From DATKCA01 sp035544675 (GTDB taxonomy: Bacteria; Acidobacteriota; Thermoanaerobaculia; Gp7-AA8): a stretch of 52,301 bases of DNA. Positions 51,857 to 52,301 of this stretch are shown here, one piece after another. Location: contig DATKCA010000206.1 of assembly GCA_035544675.1 (NCBI GenBank), positions 1 through 52,301 of the forward strand, given 5' to 3'. Below the pieces are notes generated by a model. It searched no databases. It was given only the letters and a program-made list of their open reading frames with translations, and was not told the DNA's origin. Within the stretch, counting starts at the first letter, position 1; each line of letters begins with the position of its first letter. A program made the translations under genes and the position numbers.

Positions 51857-52301
51857 CAGGCGCCTTCGTACTCCCGTCCTTTTTCTTCCATGAGCTTCTT
51901 CAGCTCGTCCAGCGTCTCGGCTTCCCCGGGCACGCACAGCGAGATGTCCTTCGTCTCGCCGCTGGCGATCGCGTTCGCATAGCCTTCGCAGTCCCAGCCG
52001 CAGGCGCCGCAGTCGGTCTGCGCCATCGCGGCGAACAGCTTGGTCTCCCATTTGCCGCCCATCTCATCAGCCATGGCCATCCGTTCCGGGAGAGTGAGGC
52101 CCTCCTGGTGGAACGGAACTGCCGGTGACGCGCCGTCGGCGGTGTCACCCGGAATGACCGCGGGCGCCGCCGCCTGCTGAATCTCAGCCTGCGGAACGGG
52201 TGCGGCGCCGCTGTCCTCGGCGACGACAGCCGGGGCTGGTGAGGACACCGGCGCTCCAGCAGGCGTGGGAGCAGCGGCCGGCTTCGGTGGAGCGGGCTCC
52301 C
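51856..52301 (-). CDS. C-terminal part of a protein with Ala/Pro linker and Cys4 Fe-S module (NuoB candidate), 5' truncated
   Basis: The frame is open to the right edge, so the true start is outside. The visible 148 residues are an Ala/Pro-rich linker (to about 52120) followed by LPERMAMAD, KLFAAMAQTDCGACGWDCEG and SLCVPGEAETLDELK, a C-x2-C-x3-C-x17-C module nearly identical to that at the end of NuoC. A GTG at 52248 could start a free-standing 130-aa protein. But the linker continues without a break upstream, and nuoB is the gene expected here, so a NuoB with a C-terminal Fe-S extension is the best guess. Confidence 0.7.
   Translation of the reverse strand, partial: EPAPPKPAAAPTPAGAPVSSPAPAVVAEDSGAAPVPQAEIQQAAAPAVIPGDTADGASPAVPFHQEGLTLPERMAMADEMGGKWETKLFAAMAQTDCGACGWDCEGYANAIASGETKDISLCVPGEAETLDELKKLMEEKGREYEGA

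Noticed and set aside
51857..52051. 65-residue N-terminal extension of NuoC
   Set aside because: It is the wrong frame over the upstream Fe-S module gene; ATG at 51856 overlaps that gene's stop and starts a normal protein.

Overview
The window is high-GC bacterial chromosomal DNA, densely packed with genes on both strands. It shows no CRISPR array, transposase, phage gene or rRNA. A Gram-negative, respiring organism is indicated by an LpxL/HtrB-type acyltransferase, a Wzt/Wzm polysaccharide exporter, an Hfq-like protein, complex I, Fo ATP synthase subunits and the electron transfer flavoprotein EtfAB. The style (secreted PKD and FG-GAP proteins, a split ATP synthase locus, a divergent Hfq) would fit Acidobacteriota best. 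That is inference from memory, not a database result.

Layout. 1-1275 (minus): etfBA, cut by the left edge. 1425-7607 (plus): hfq-like, pdxA, a 48-aa membrane ORF, surE, pcm, a membrane-anchored Lys/Thr-tailed protein, acylphosphatase, apt, an SthA-type transhydrogenase and a CBS-domain protein. 7595-13249 (minus): a small protein, a PTPS/QueD enzyme, a large pseudokinase-pseudocyclase-TPR membrane protein, and biotin carboxylase plus its biotin carrier. 13279-15897: a small plus-strand ORF, then minus-strand GGDEF protein, tpiA, secG and tRNA-Leu(GAG).

15917-22394 (plus) is a translationally coupled envelope-glycan operon: PIG-L deacetylase/GT2 fusion, GT4-like, GT2, LpxL-like acyltransferase, membrane protein, polysaccharide deacetylase. 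22346-37352 (minus) holds a methyltransferase, response regulator, GNAT protein, GT/zinc-ribbon/methyltransferase fusion, GT2 and wzt. It continues with three secreted proteins, each with its own terminator, and ends with wzm. The two ABC transporter halves are thus separated by about 8.4 kb. 37489-39723 (plus) is an XRE regulator, a TPR protein and an exported protein, divergent from wzm.

39775-52301 (minus) is a respiratory block in transcription order: [NuoB-tail candidate, partial], nuoC, D, H, I, J, K, L, M, N, then atpZ, atpI-like, atpB, atpE and a terminator. There is no nuoE, F or G between nuoD and nuoH. NuoC carries a C-terminal four-cysteine Fe-S module that is duplicated in the gene just upstream. 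This is the strongest candidate for a little-described system: a complex I variant with extra Fe-S modules on its peripheral arm.

Window-wide patterns: tandem heptanucleotide arrays lie at the 3' ends of five genes; -10 boxes lie 6-7 nt from the start codon, suggesting leaderless mRNAs; and stop/start overlaps of the form NTGA couple genes using all four possible start codons, including one probable CTG.
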